This document shows positions 1 to 10,610 of a stretch of DNA of 64,000 bases, piece after piece. Under the pieces are notes generated by a model. It was given only the letters and a program-made list of their open reading frames with translations. It was not told the DNA's origin and did no database searches. Within the stretch, counting starts at the first letter, position 1. Every line of letters begins with the position of its first letter. Origin of the DNA: Diphasiastrum complanatum (taxonomy: Eukaryota; Streptophyta; Lycopodiopsida; Lycopodiales; Lycopodiaceae); the NCBI GenBank assembly GCA_029204225.1, contig CM055099.1, forward strand, positions 68,629,084 to 68,693,083, read 5' to 3'. Made by a program: the position numbers and the translations under genes.

Positions 1-644
1 GCCTCTCTAACTCTTAGCGAAGGTACTAAGAATTCTACGGGCCTTACCGCTTCTTATACTAAGTGGAAAGGGGTTACCCACCCAGTGGCTTTCTTCGGGG
101 TGGTGCGGTAAGCCCAGATAGCTGAGAAAAGTTTTGTTTCCCAATCAGAGTGATTGGTTTCAACTATCTTGGTTAGAATTTTACAGATCGTCTTGTTAGT
201 TGATTCAGCCTGGCCATTACACCTAGGATAGTACGGTGTACTTTTTCTGTGAACAACAAGGTAATGGCATAGGAGATTATCAACAATAGCATTTAAAAAA
301 TGCGTGTCGCGATCACTAACAAGCTCAATGGGATAGCCAAAACGGGTAATAATGTTTTCATAAAGAAAATGTGCAACTGTTTTTGCGTTAGCGTCCTTCG
401 TTTCTCGGGCCTCTACCCACTTAGTGGCGTAATCTGTGGCTATGAGGATGTATTGAGCTTGGGTATGTTTTGCTGCTAGACTGATGGGTCCAACAAAGTC
501 AATCCCCCACTTATGGAAGGCTTCGCCTTCTATAATGGGAGTCAATGGTGTGAAGTCTACTTTGGTATTTTTCTTTGCTCTTTGACAGACATCACATGCT
601 TTAATGATAGCAAACGTGTCTTTAAACAAAGATGGCCACCACAA
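1..644 (-). pseudogene. gypsy integrase core, partial
   Basis: Encodes the integrase catalytic core that joins element cDNA to chromosomal DNA. The open stretch 54-644 gives 196 residues. It starts with the end of the zinc-binding domain (CDVCQRAK), then shows the first catalytic Asp in GIDFVGP, the second in VSDRDTHF and the Glu in NGQAES, so D-D-E is intact. Stops appear below position 54, where the frame reads into the C-terminal domain. The frame is shifted relative to the RNase H segment immediately upstream at 645. Typical gypsy integrases continue about 150 residues further, and that part is broken or outside the window. Confidence 0.9.
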
Positions 645-1406
645 TCATGTTCGAAGGATAATCTTCGTTGTGGCTTCAGCAGAAAAGTGGCCACCTCCAA
701 TGCCCTCATGAGCCTGAGATATTATCGGTCGTATCTCATATTCATAGGCACATCGTCGAATAATGTCGTCAATGCCCCTTTTGTAAAGTTGTCCCACAAT
801 TAACTGAAAGGGCCCTGGTTTTATTAAAAAATTTCTTTTTTCCGTTGTACTCAGGCCTTCTTTTAGTTGGCCTGTTGTGAGGAGCCGAGTGATCTCCTCA
901 GCCCATAGGGGTGTGGCATCGATCTGAAAAAGGCATGCATCCAGAAGATCATCGTTGACTGGTGCAGTTGCTTTTTCACCACTTGGTAGTCTGGAAAGGT
1001 GATCCGCCATGAAATGTTGGGACCCTTTCCGAACAACTATACGAAAATTAAATTCCTCCAAAATTAGTAGCCATTGGGCTATTCGTCCCGTCTTAGAGGA
1101 CTTATTAACGATATATAGGAGTGCTTGATGGTCTGTGTAGAAAGCAAAGGTCTGGCCTAATAAATAATGTCGTAGTTGTTGTACCACATAGACCATTGCC
1201 AATGCTTCTCTCTCGGTAGTGGTATAGTTTACTTCAGCAGGCACCCGTTGCCTGCTTAAGAAACGTATGGGAAAGTCCTTGCCATACTCGCCTGGTTGTG
1301 CAAGAAGACCCCCAATGGCATACATACTTGCGTCAGTATGCACATGGAATTCTTTCGTGTAATCTGGCGAGCGGAGTATGGGAGCCGTTGTGAATGCTGT
1401 CTTCAA
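645..1406 (-). pseudogene. gypsy RNase H and integrase zinc-binding region
   Basis: An open stretch of 253 residues. The RNase H starts with FHVHTDASMYAIGG, followed by TEREALAMV and the Asp of FYTDHQALLYI. These are the usual acidic active-site blocks that remove the RNA template during cDNA synthesis. The C-terminal 100 residues lead to HEGIGGGHF, the His pair of the H2C2 integrase zinc finger whose Cys pair lies in the next frame at 645 and below. The junction at 644/645 is therefore a frameshift inside the zinc finger. Upstream it is separated from RT by stops around 1420. Confidence 0.9.
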
Positions 1407-2301
1407 CTCCTCAAGGGCCTTAATTCATTCTTTGGTCCAGTGAGGATCTACCACAACTGAATAAACAAGACGTGCCTTGCTGGCATAGTCGATTATAAAG
1501 ATGCGATAGTAGTTGCTATGACCGAGGAAGACATATACTTCCTTCATTGTTGCAGGTAGGGGCATGTCCACGATAACCTTGATTTTTGACGGGTCGGTAG
1601 AAATACCATCCTTTGATATTATATGCCCGAGTACAACCCCGTGGGTGACCCATATTTGGCATTAATCAGGGTTGAGTGAGATGCCGAACCTACGACAGCG
1701 AATGAAGATTTTCTCCAAGGCGTCTAGGTGCGTAACAGCGAAAGAATGTACAGCTAGATCGTCGAGATAAATCTCCACGACCCAATGTAACAGATCTTGA
1801 AAGGCCAGTTGCATGACCTGTTGGAATGTTGAGGGTTTTACATAAGCCAAAAGGCATAACGTTATAAGCGTAAACGCCACTCTCTGTGGAAAAAGCCATT
1901 TTATGTTTATCTTCAGGGGCTATTTGAACAAGGAAATAGCCGCTGAACCCATCCAAGAAGCTGAAAGCTTCAGCTCCTGCCATTTCCTCTAATATTTGGG
2001 TTGTTAGGGGCAAGGAAAAATGGTCTTTCTTCGTAACCGCATTAAGGTTCTTGAGGTCAACACAGATACAAAGCTTGCCGTTTTTCTTGGGTACAACCAC
2101 AATGGGTGATACCCAATCAGTATGTTGGACTTCATAAATGAAGCCAGCATGCAACAATTTCTTAATATCTTCGTCGATCCTCTCACGATAGACTGGGTAA
2201 ATGCGGTAAGGTTTAGCCCTAACGGGCTTAGCATTGTCTTCTAGAGGAATCCGATGTACTACTATTTCAGTGGGGATTCCTTCATCTCGGTATAAGTCCA
2301 T
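1407..2301 (-). pseudogene. gypsy reverse transcriptase, frameshifted
   Basis: The RT is spread over two frames. The first part (2301 down to about 1870) has the typical gypsy N-terminus YRIYPVYRERIDEDIKKLL, then WVSPIVVVPKKNGK, a Cys-Val-Asp block and FSFLDGFSGYFLVQIAPEDK, which carries the first catalytic Asp. Around 1870 the frame shifts and continues as FQQVMQLAFQDLLHWVVEIYLDD, with YLDD as the polymerase box. A connection region with VVLGHIISKDGI then leads toward RNase H and includes further stops. The order fits Ty3/gypsy pol. It is inactive because of the shift and stops. Confidence 0.9.
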
Positions 2302-3743
2302 GCAAATACATCCCTGTATTTGCGTAATAAAGTCTCTAGATCAGACAGTTGGGTTGATGACAAATGTGCATCAACATGAACTATTCGATCTATGTCCTCA
2401 TCAATGTCTTTAAGGTTTAGTTTGATTGTCTTAGTGGGTCCTTCAAAGGAATTGGAACTTGGTGTAGGTTCCTGATGTGGCTGCGGTAACTGGATAACAA
2501 CGTCATCCAGTTTAAAGTCTTTGAACTTCTGTGGAAGATCGAAAGGTGGGTCCACAAAATGTTCTGGGACTTTAGGAATCATTTGAGGTGATTCTTTATT
2601 AGACGCGGAAGCTTTGTCGGAGTGTTTGTTGTCTGTCCCCTCTAACAAGGGCTTGATTGGCTGTTTATGCTTCGCACGCATCTGTTTTTCTTGCTCGATT
2701 AATTTTGTATCAATAATGTTATTTTTTTGTAATCGAGATTTTTGTGGTTTTTGAATGGGTGGTGTTGTGGCCTCACTTACCATATCATCGTCGATTGTAT
2801 CCCAGACTTCATCGGGATACATGTCCCAAGTATATACTTTGGTTTTGGGACTATATGCTTGTGTGTTTGGTACTTTGGATGTTAGCTGGACATGAGCCAA
2901 TGGTCCTGGTGACTTGATCTCTTTAGGAATGACTTTGGACGGATAATGTTGAGCATCTAGATAGAGGAGTACATGATCATCCGTCATTTCAACATCATCC
3001 ATAGAAAGAATACCTTCTTTCGAAACATGGGCAGTAGAGACACTGGGTTCTCTTGGGCACCAAGCTATAGGAATGGGGTCTATCATCATAAGGGGGATGA
3101 TGGGTGTGTCAATGTCCGTAGAAGATGGAAGAATATCCACATTTTCTACAGCCGTTTCGATACGACATTGATTGGAATCTGCACAGTCCACGATAGCTAG
3201 TGCATGACCCCAATTGATTATGTTTGTGGTTTGTGTATAGTGGCCTTTTGAATGGATCGGGACACTATCTGATTCTTCATATGTTGTAGATGACCAATCA
3301 TTGTATACCTTGGCGGCCTTGACATGGCCATTTGAGTCAACCGTGACTCGTTTATCGTGGTTGCCAAAGGTAATTTTGCTGTTCTTCCAATCCTGGACAA
3401 CACCTTCCATCTAGAGCCAGGGTGTACCAAGAAGGAGTTTATATGTATTGGCATCTTCTGGTAGGTCTAAGATGACACAATCGATGACAAACTTGACACC
3501 TGCTATTCGAACTTTTATATTTGATAAATGACCAACAGGGTCAGTAACTCATTGATCAGCCATACAAAGTTTATATCGTGGTTGATCGAGGGTATTGAAG
3601 CCCCATGACTTTGCCAATGACAAAGCCATTATATTGACGCCTGATCCACTATCGAGGATAGAAGATACTGTGGGATAATATTTATAGGACAAGGGTAGTG
3701 TGATGTTATTCTCCTTGGCAACACCTATATTCATCAGATTCAT
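2262..3743 (-). pseudogene. gypsy aspartic protease and long pol linker
   Basis: The protease is at 3549-3743, with the active-site triad in SSILDSGSGVNIMAL and, after a stop, a downstream LLLGTPWL block typical of retropepsins. The product would cleave the Gag-Pol polyprotein. The 382-residue open stretch 2262-3410 then links protease to RT. It is acidic and rich in Ser, Pro and Lys, has no domain I recognise, and ends in LETLLRKYRDVFAWTYTEM, the usual lead-in to gypsy RT. A stop near 3545 and another near 3412 break the frame. Confidence 0.85.
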
Positions 3744-5990
3744 AGGAATTTGAGGAATTTCAGGAATCGCTTTTGGTTTTCACTGTTCATCAAGAATAGG
3801 AGGCAGCTGAAAACTCCGATGGATATAACGTTGAACTCCAGTGAAGGATTTGATAGCACTATGGAACGACATTATGAGTTGAGCTTGCAAGAGGTCAGAA
3901 AATACTTCAAGTCCCTGGAGGGATTGCTCCTTTTCGGGGATATGAGCTGATAACGGACTGTTCGTATGTTTGTCCTCTCGCAAAAATTCTTCTCAAAATT
4001 CGTTGTATTGCCTTTGTTCCACTTTTGGGTTTGGGTAATATTTTGGTATTGTGGAGGCCGTCAAATGGCTTGTGGGTCAGCTGATTGTCCATGGTTTTGT
4101 TGTTGTTCTTGTTGTTGGCGTTGTGCTCTAGTAAGAATTCTAACAGGTTCGGATGTGATATGACGTGCTGGAAGGATCCTGTTAGGTTGTTTAGGACAGT
4201 CTTTGAAGCTGTGTTTGCGAACACAGCATGGTATTGGTTTTTAACTTTACAGTCAGCCATGAAATGTCCTGTTTCGCCACAGATAAAGTAGCGGTTGCTC
4301 ATGGGTCCGGTGGCGATAGTGTAACCATCTTGGATGGCTAGCTGAGTTGGGTTTTCTTGTGGTGTGGAATACTCAGCTTGTTTGCACGAGCATGAGTTGT
4401 CGGTTTGATACTAGTGATGGTTAGATGATGGAATTGATGTATCAGAATGATATGATTGCTCGTAGGAGTTTTCTACCAGGTGTGTGTGTGTAGTCTCTCG
4501 AGGATGTCTATTTTTTTGTGCTCCTAGATCCTGTTGTCCTCGTGGTGGTGGTCCTAAGAGTGCCAGCTGTTGTTGAGGTTGATGTCTAGGTTGTCTGGGG
4601 AACTCTTCGTATATGGATCTGGTTGTTTCGTGGTGGATAGGACGTGTGTTGTTGCTGTGAAACAAATGGTTGTCGAGGAGGTTGATAATGTCCTCCTGAC
4701 TGGTTGTGAGGTTGATTCCTTGGGTTATAATAGCAATAAAGGGAGGTATGCCCCATAAAGTCATAGATTTCACATTTGATCAAGGAGGTATCTAGGACCG
4801 GTTGGTATGAAGGGCACTCATTGCCAATGTGTGTACCTCGGCAGTGAGGGCACCACGTGTTCTCTCGTCTATGATGGATTTGGCCAGTGGGTAACTGACC
4901 TGGCATCGAACTTTGGATAGACTGAAGAGTGTTTTTGAAACTCTTTTGTGAGTTTCTCCATCTGTTGTTGGTGTTGCTGATTAAGCAACTCCATCTGTGT
5001 TTTCCATAACTGTTCTCGAGTGTCATCGTTTGGTCGAGCTTCTTGGACAGCACAATGTGCTCTCCGTTCTCGTGGTTCCTCAACATCTGAGCCCTCGTCT
5101 TCTTCTCGAATGGCATCAGACATGGCTTGTTTCAATGATGTATATTCATCATTGGAACAAAGTTCACGTCTGATCCATCGGGGAAGTCCAACGAGGAACC
5201 AAATGATGAGCATGGACTCGGTAGGTTGCTCTTGTACCTGACTTTTTAATCGTTTAAATCATTCGATATAGTCACGTACTTTTTCATCTTTTGTCATTTT
5301 GATATTACTTAGTTTGACAAAAGAACTTTCTATCAAGCAAAAAGGCTTGAGCCATTTGATAAATGCCTCTTTCAAGAGTAACCAGTCATGTTTATCTTCA
5401 CAATCAAGGTTAAAAAACCACTCTCATGCGCGATCGATCATGGTCATCGAGAAGCGCTATACCATGGCCTCTGGTGCTGTCTTGTCGTAGACGTCATAGG
5501 CATTCTCAAAGACTTGGAGAAATCGCTGAGGATCAGTGTTACCATCGTACTTAGGTAAGTCTAGCTTTGGGGTCCTTTTTTCAGTACGTGAAACATTACT
5601 TGCGAAAGCTCCGTTTAAGTGAGCTCTTGCATGGGATGATTCAACAGCATGATTTTGTGGTCATTCGTATGGAGCTTCATAACGCGTAGGTTCCCATCTG
5701 TCGAATGAGTTTGTGGATGGCTCTTGGACTTGGGATTTCATCCTGGAATACCTATTAAATCGAGCATGTTTCGTAGATGGGGACACCATCTCTGGTGGAT
5801 AGTCCTCTGTAGTATTTGGATCATTAGGACAATCCATGACAGCTCGTAGAGTGTCATAGGATTGTGGAAATAAACTCGTGCTTACGGTGGATATGGTTGT
5901 CGGAATGCGGTTGTTGTGGTCTGTTACAGGTTGATTTCGATTTGGGATGGTCGATGGAGGTCGTTGAAGGTCGTAAACCGTAATATTATG
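3744..5990 (-). pseudogene. gypsy gag with zinc knuckles, frameshifted
   Basis: Gag forms the virus-like particle in the cytoplasm. The retrotransposon gag domain reads from about 5600 down to 5000, with RDYIE, LIIWFLVGLPRWIRREL and an acidic DEGSDVEE tail. A coiled-coil-like Gln-rich stretch follows (LLNQQHQQQMEKL). Knuckles are visible as CPHCRGTHIGNEC (about 4840-4800), CEIYDFMGHTSLYC and, near 4290, YFICGETGHFMADC, where the first Cys has become Tyr. The reading is split among at least three frames, with stops, so it is a pseudogene. The start codon was not resolved. Confidence 0.8.
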
Positions 5991-6830
5991 GTCTACTGCA
6001 GTTTGTGACGGTCAAGGACGGATGTGCATCGGTCGAAACTTGAGTGAGGCTCCGGCTCCGGTTGAAATTTGATAGGGGTCCAGTTCCGGTTGAGATTGGA
6101 AGTAGGTCGTCGGTTGAGAGGTGACTGTGGCCTCTGGTTGAGATTCAAGAGCAGTGCTCCAGTTGAGATTTGAGAAGAGGGCTCTGGTTGAGATCTGAAC
6201 AGAGTCCAATCGAGATCTGAGGAGAGTTCTTCGGTTGAGATCTGAACGAAATGCTTTGGTCGAGATCTAACAGAAGTGCTTTGGTCAAGAGCTGAGGAGA
6301 GTTCTTCGGTTGAGATCTGAGCAGAGTGCTTCGGTCGAGATTGGACTGAACACTCTGGTTGAGATGTGAGCAAAATGCTCCGGTTGAGATGTGATGGCAG
6401 TGCTTCGGTCGAGTTTTTATTGAGCACTCCGGTTGAGATGCGAGCGAAATGCTCCGGTTGAGATGTGATGGCAGTGCTCCGGTCAAGTTTTTACTGAGCA
6501 CTCTGGTTGTGATGCAAGCGAAATGCTCCGGTTGAGAAGTGATGGCAGTGCTTCGGTCGAGTTTTGATTGAGCACTTCGGTTGAAATTTGGACTGAAGGG
6601 TCCGGTTGAGATGTGATGGTTTCCTTCGGTCGAGATGTCAAAGAGATGTTCGTTGTAAATGTGGAGTTATGACTCCGTTCGAGTTTTGAACGATGAGCGG
6701 TGGTTGAGGTGTAACTCAAGACATGTTAGGATCGTGAAGTAGTGGTTCGATCGAGAGGTATGAGGTAGTGGTCCAGTCCAGACTTGAGTTGTGGAGGTCA
6801 TCGTGGTGAGGATCGTGAGACTCCGGTTGA
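5990..6830. repeat. degenerate short tandem repeat in gypsy leader
   Basis: Some 18 loosely spaced copies of CGGTTGAGA and about a dozen of CGGTCGAG occur in about 800 bp, each followed by variable ATCTGAGCAGAGTGC-like sequence. The period varies between roughly 24 and 70 bp. The repeat lies between gag and the primer site of the minus-strand gypsy element. All three minus frames are largely open and give Ser/Gln/Pro-rich readings such as STEALPSHLNRS, an effect of the repeat composition rather than proof of a protein. Confidence 0.85.
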
Positions 6831-6960
6831 GAAATGAGCAGGACTTCGGTCCAGATCGAAGTGATGAGCTCGGCAATGAATGTGTAGGAGCTCTCAAACA
6901 ATGGTGTCGCAACACAGGAGATTGAGATATGGCTTTGTTGAGCATGTGTGTAGCTGTGGA

Positions 6961-6976
6961 AGGGCGCCAAATGAAC
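6961..6976 (-). other. probable gypsy primer-binding site
   Basis: The minus strand reads TTTGGCGCCCTTCC. The TGGCGCC core is the primer-site start of many plant gypsy elements. It lies two bases after TGTTCA, a plausible LTR end, and on the correct side of gag. The match beyond seven bases is weak, so the assigned tRNA is left open. Confidence 0.55.
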
Positions 6977-8017
6977 ACATTTTTTTCTCTCTTTGTTGCT
7001 TATCTCTCTTGGATTACCTCTGTTGTTATGCTTCTTTGTGATTATTCTTCTTATTAGAACGTTTACAGAGCATAGCAATATTCAAGGATGCATTACGTAT
7101 TTCCCAGCCTGTCAATGGGTAGCTCAAACCCAATACTCAGCTACATGCATACACTAGCCATGCAACCATCTACAGCTCAAGCAGATCAGAATTCAGCACA
7201 AAGAGCGATCCTACTACTAACTATTGAATCAAAGAACAGTCAAGAACTAGATTAGCTACTGAAACTAAAACCAGATTCAAGACACAAGAAACAAGATTCC
7301 TAGCAGCATTTAACAATCTAGGAATCAAGAAATACACATTACTTGATATCTATATTATCCAAGAACGTCAAGAACTAGAATGTCAAGACTATGCAAGATG
7401 AATGCTGATTTCTACAAGATTCCACAAGCAAGAACTGAAGCTAATCCACAACTAAGCAAGAACAAGAAACAAAAATCTAGTTAATCCACAAGCAAGGAAT
7501 CAAGCATGCTCATAGAAATATCACTCAAGATCATTGGCATGAACAAGGAGCTTAGTGATCTTCAAGAACTCGTGGAGGATCCTCTTTATTAGCTCAAGAG
7601 AACTTGAAAATACAATCAAAAGCTCCCTCACAAGAGAGGGGGGGCCCTTAAATAAGCAAGAAGGCTGCCCATGTGGAGCCCATGTGGCAATTCCACTAAA
7701 TTAGAAACTACATGTGGAATTTGCCCTTCCACTAGAGGTCACCATCAAAAGGTGGCTCACTCTTACTATTTTAAGGGGGGTCTACATTTATTACAACTAT
7801 TCAAGAAAATGTTACTAGCTCCTACATGGTCATTCCTTCTTTGGGATACACCATGTAGGCTCACATAGTTAATCACTATCTTCCTAGCTAGTATTTCCTT
7901 GGCTCTCATGCTCGTCTCTCAGCTTCTTCTACTCTCTTCCTTCTGAGACCTCCTCGGTCATGGGTGAGAGATAACTTATGTCTTCAGCTTGGCTCGACAC
8001 TAGAGAATTGGCTAACA
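6977..8017 (-). repeat. 5' LTR of the minus-strand gypsy element
   Basis: About 1.04 kb. Read on the minus strand it starts TGTTAGCCAATTC at 8017 and ends TGTTCA next to the primer site. It contains a TATA-like TTATTTAAG (7647-7657) and, downstream, an AATAAA signal (7585-7590), so U3, R and U5 are recognisable. The right edge is supported by the copia protease sequence resuming at 8018. No second LTR is in the window for comparison, so the inner edge is less certain. Confidence 0.65.
7647..7657 (-). promoter_or_regulatory. TATA-like box of the gypsy LTR
   Basis: TTATTTAAG on the minus strand inside the LTR, about 60 bp upstream of an AATAAA polyadenylation signal at 7585-7590. The spacing fits the U3/R layout of a plant LTR. 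This is inferred from sequence only. Confidence 0.5.
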
Positions 8018-8057
8018 CAAGGATTCATGGTGGATAGATAGTGGATCTAGTTCACAC

Positions 8058-9413
8058 ATGACTAGTCACAAGGAGTTCTTTACTTCTTTGATCTCTTATG
8101 TTGGAACCAAGAAAGTGGTTCACATGCCAAATGGTGGTGAGTGTATGATCAAAGGTATTGGCTCAATTCCTATTTGTCTTTCTACTAATAGAAATGCAAG
8201 GCTTGACGATGTTCTTTACATTCCTTCACTTTCAAGGAATTTGCTAAGTGTTGGTCAAATGTTAAAGAAAGGGTACAAGACAAAGTTTGTTGGGGATGTT
8301 TGCTTCATTACTAAGGGAGATGTCTTGATTGCCAGGGGCAATAGACAAGGTAGACTTTACAAGCTTGATGCATTTGTTATGTCTAACAAGAGGAATGAAA
8401 TGGATGTTGGTGGTTCTCTCAACTTTCAAAAGTCAATTCTTAGCATCAATAAGATTGATATATCTTATGCAAAGTCTAAAGGGCTTCCTTATGCTAGATC
8501 TAGGTTGAGATCTAATGAGCTTCTTGGAGATAGTTATTGTTGTGCTAACTTGGAAACATTTGGTGAATCTATGATCAATGTTTTGGATCCATTGGATCTT
8601 GAAGATGGACTAGTGCTACCTACTAGTCAAATGGAGTCATGTGGTGCTAAATTAGTATCATGTTTGAACTCTTCTACTCATAGATTTTCAAGTCTTGGTG
8701 GCTCTTCAATGGAACTACATGGCAAGTGCAAAAATGGAAAAGGTAAGAAGAGAGCTAACTTCATCAATAAAGGTGATGAAAACTTGTCTTTGGAAATGGT
8801 TGTTGCTAATGACTTATTTACTCATTTGGAAAAAGATGGTGCTTTGAGCATGTTTGAAGAAAAAGGTTCTTTTGCATCTTTATGTGATGAGTCCAAGAAA
8901 GTCATTTGTGCAACAAGTGGTGTCACATGTAGTCATAAAGAAAGCAGATCAAAAGGTTCTATCATGAGACTTGGTGAGGAAGATCTCAAGTCAAAAGAGA
9001 GAGATGAATGTGAAGTGTTCGAAGTAGGATGTACCTTGAATGATGCTTTTGTGAATGATAGTGAGGGTTCATTATCATTACCTATATCACAGATTAGAAG
9101 TCCAGGCTTGACAAGAGAAAGTACTTCAATCATTCTTATGCTGAAGGTACTATGTGTTCTTTTCATGGCTTCTAATGTTCGAGATTCTTCCATTTCTTAT
9201 GATGCAACTATCAAGAGGGAGATTGCTAACTTTTGTGATGTGATCATTAAGGATGCTGTAATTGTGGTGGAGTGTTCATGCATGATCAAGATGGCAAAAG
9301 GTTGGATGAAGAAGACTACATGGAGAAACTCAAGTGGCAATTTCTTCAAGGCAAGGAAGATCTCATTGGTGAGCTCATTGAGGTTTGGTTTGAACTCAAA
9401 TGGGCTGGTTTGA
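8058..9413 (+). CDS. copia protease fused to unknown module
   Basis: A 451-residue open frame. Just upstream, in frame, is WWIDSGSSSHM (from about 8029), the copia protease active site. Residues 1-110 are the rest of the protease and pre-integrase region (GIGSIPICLSTNRNARLDDV, NLLSVGQMLKKGYK, GRLYKLDAFVM). Residues 125-155 (SLNFQKSI, KSKGLPYARSR) look like a shrunken HHCC zinc finger that has lost its metal ligands. From about residue 160 on I recognise no family. The sequence is Ser-rich and charged, and includes VLDPLDLEDGLVLP, which recurs in diverged form in the next ORF. The long open frame without RT is unusual. It may be a chimeric ORF or chance openness in an old element. Confidence 0.6.
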   Translation: MTSHKEFFTSLISYVGTKKVVHMPNGGECMIKGIGSIPICLSTNRNARLDDVLYIPSLSRNLLSVGQMLKKGYKTKFVGDVCFITKGDVLIARGNRQGRLYKLDAFVMSNKRNEMDVGGSLNFQKSILSINKIDISYAKSKGLPYARSRLRSNELLGDSYCCANLETFGESMINVLDPLDLEDGLVLPTSQMESCGAKLVSCLNSSTHRFSSLGGSSMELHGKCKNGKGKKRANFINKGDENLSLEMVVANDLFTHLEKDGALSMFEEKGSFASLCDESKKVICATSGVTCSHKESRSKGSIMRLGEEDLKSKERDECEVFEVGCTLNDAFVNDSEGSLSLPISQIRSPGLTRESTSIILMLKVLCVLFMASNVRDSSISYDATIKREIANFCDVIIKDAVIVVECSCMIKMAKGWMKKTTWRNSSGNFFKARKISLVSSLRFGLNSNGLV

Positions 9414-10228
9414 TTAGGTTTGATACTCAATTTCATCTACTCTACTTCATGTTGGATAGAATTGTAGAAATATATTTTTTGGTTTATGATGGTGATGTTG
9501 TTTTCACTAACTATAGTGAAAAGTTGAAATCAAGAAATGATGAGATCTTGTGGGATGTTAATCATGTGTTTGAGAGGGAGTATCTTCAGAGGTTTAGATC
9601 TGAAGATGTTTATAAATGCAAAGTCCTTGATGTTTTGTTGGAAGATCAAGATGTTGATCTTGAATTGCTTCATCAACACCAAGAGGCAAGTAGCAATTGG
9701 AAGCTAGTCAAAAGCATCAAAGAGGAGCCACATGGGCAAAGCATTTTGGATATATTTTTACAGGTTCTTGAAGGTTCAAGTAAGGTTCTTGGAGCAGCAA
9801 GGAAGTTTCCTTTTACTCTACCTTACTTGTTTAATCTCATGTACGAACATTGTCATGTCAATGTGTTGGAATTGTCAAAATTCAATGAAACTAGTTCCAT
9901 AGTTTTGCATCCTTTGGATCTTGGAGATGGAATAGTTATCATTGCTGGTTTTTATGATCAAGTACATGCATTCATTCAAATATTGAAAGATATTGAAGTG
10001 TTCAATATATTTACTTTTGAGCAAAGTCCAAGATCTAGCATCCTAGTATTGGCAAATCGGCAAATTGTTGACAATGTAGGATCAAGGTGTATGCAAATCT
10101 TGTGGAGATACTTCAAATATTTCAAGTTCAGATTTTGCTCATTCAAATGGAACAGAGAACACATCACTTTGGCATTCATTCATTCAAGGTCTTTCATGTA
10201 TTGGAGATCCACAAAGACAAGGTGGTGA
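9272..10228 (+). CDS. unknown module ORF conserved in a second copia
   Basis: A 318-residue open frame in another phase, overlapping the preceding ORF by about 140 bp. I recognise no domain. Residues about 125-190 (VDLELLHQHQ, LVKSIKEEPHGQSILD, FLQVLEGSSKVLGAARKF) align with the minus-strand reading at 17077-17313 (VDLKGLQQHK, LVKSMKGKSRGKDTLD, FLQVIEDSNKVKGPARKY), with conservation at the protein level. A later LHPLDLGDGIVI resembles the LDPLDLEDGLVL of the upstream ORF. The module occupies the place of RT in copia pol. It could be captured host coding sequence or a degenerate ORF of the element. No start preference can be given. Confidence 0.5.
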   Translation: MFMHDQDGKRLDEEDYMEKLKWQFLQGKEDLIGELIEVWFELKWAGLIRFDTQFHLLYFMLDRIVEIYFLVYDGDVVFTNYSEKLKSRNDEILWDVNHVFEREYLQRFRSEDVYKCKVLDVLLEDQDVDLELLHQHQEASSNWKLVKSIKEEPHGQSILDIFLQVLEGSSKVLGAARKFPFTLPYLFNLMYEHCHVNVLELSKFNETSSIVLHPLDLGDGIVIIAGFYDQVHAFIQILKDIEVFNIFTFEQSPRSSILVLANRQIVDNVGSRCMQILWRYFKYFKFRFCSFKWNREHITLAFIHSRSFMYWRSTKTRW

Positions 10229-10229
10229 T

Positions 10230-10600
10230 GGAGGTTCATTCATGGAGATACATGGTTCATTCACTATGGGCATAGTGGAATGTGGAGGAGGCATGCAAAC
10301 ACTTGCTAGTTACTTTCACTTACAACTTGTTTGCTGCTGTTTTACAGAGATTTCAAAGGTGGATACATGGAGGAATCCTTTCATTATGATTCTATTTCTT
10401 TTACATGTATCATGTTCACCATTCTATGTAAAATTGATGTAAGAAATAGTGAAGCATCCTATATGGACACTATTATCTATATCAATTATGTTGTACTTCA
10501 TATTGTACATATTAGAACACCTGAGAAGAGATCTATCATGATGATGGAGATCATTCTTAGGTTGGAGCAAAGTAGTGTTGTGAAACTAGCAAGTTAAGAT
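10230..10600 (+). other. shared terminal block of RT-less copias
   Basis: A block before the 3' LTR with TTTGCTGCTGTTTTACAG followed by AGATTTCAAAG, then AGTGAAGCATCC and GGACAC (10447-10470). The same order is found on the minus strand at 16,840-16,560, and the AGTGAAGCATCC/GGACAC part also at 36,068-36,090. Read as protein it gives RNSEASYMDTI against RNSEASNVDTI and RISEASKVDTY. Confidence 0.7.
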
Positions 10601-10610
10601 GAAGAGAGTG

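Larger units (their letters stand above)
1..8017 (-). mobile_element. Ty3/gypsy LTR retrotransposon, truncated by the window edge
   Basis: On the minus strand the order is 5' LTR, primer site, repeat-rich leader, gag with zinc knuckles, protease, RT, RNase H and integrase, which is the Ty3/gypsy order. The integrase runs off the left edge, so the 3' LTR is not visible. Frameshifts between RT and RNase H, between RNase H and integrase, and within gag show that it is dead. The right edge at 8017 abuts a copia protease codon run, so the element inserted into that copia. Target-site duplication cannot be checked. Family and order are clear; lineage (Tat/Athila-like from the TGGCGCC primer site) is inference. 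Confidence 0.9.

Noticed and set aside
2973-3200. Plus-strand ORFs opposite gypsy pol and gag (513-803, 2973-3200, 3966-4291, 5020-5241)
   Set aside because: Shadows of the minus-strand coding frames.
5993-7078. Overlapping minus-strand ORFs in the gypsy leader
   Set aside because: All three frames are open because of the short repeat; no ATG context or domain.
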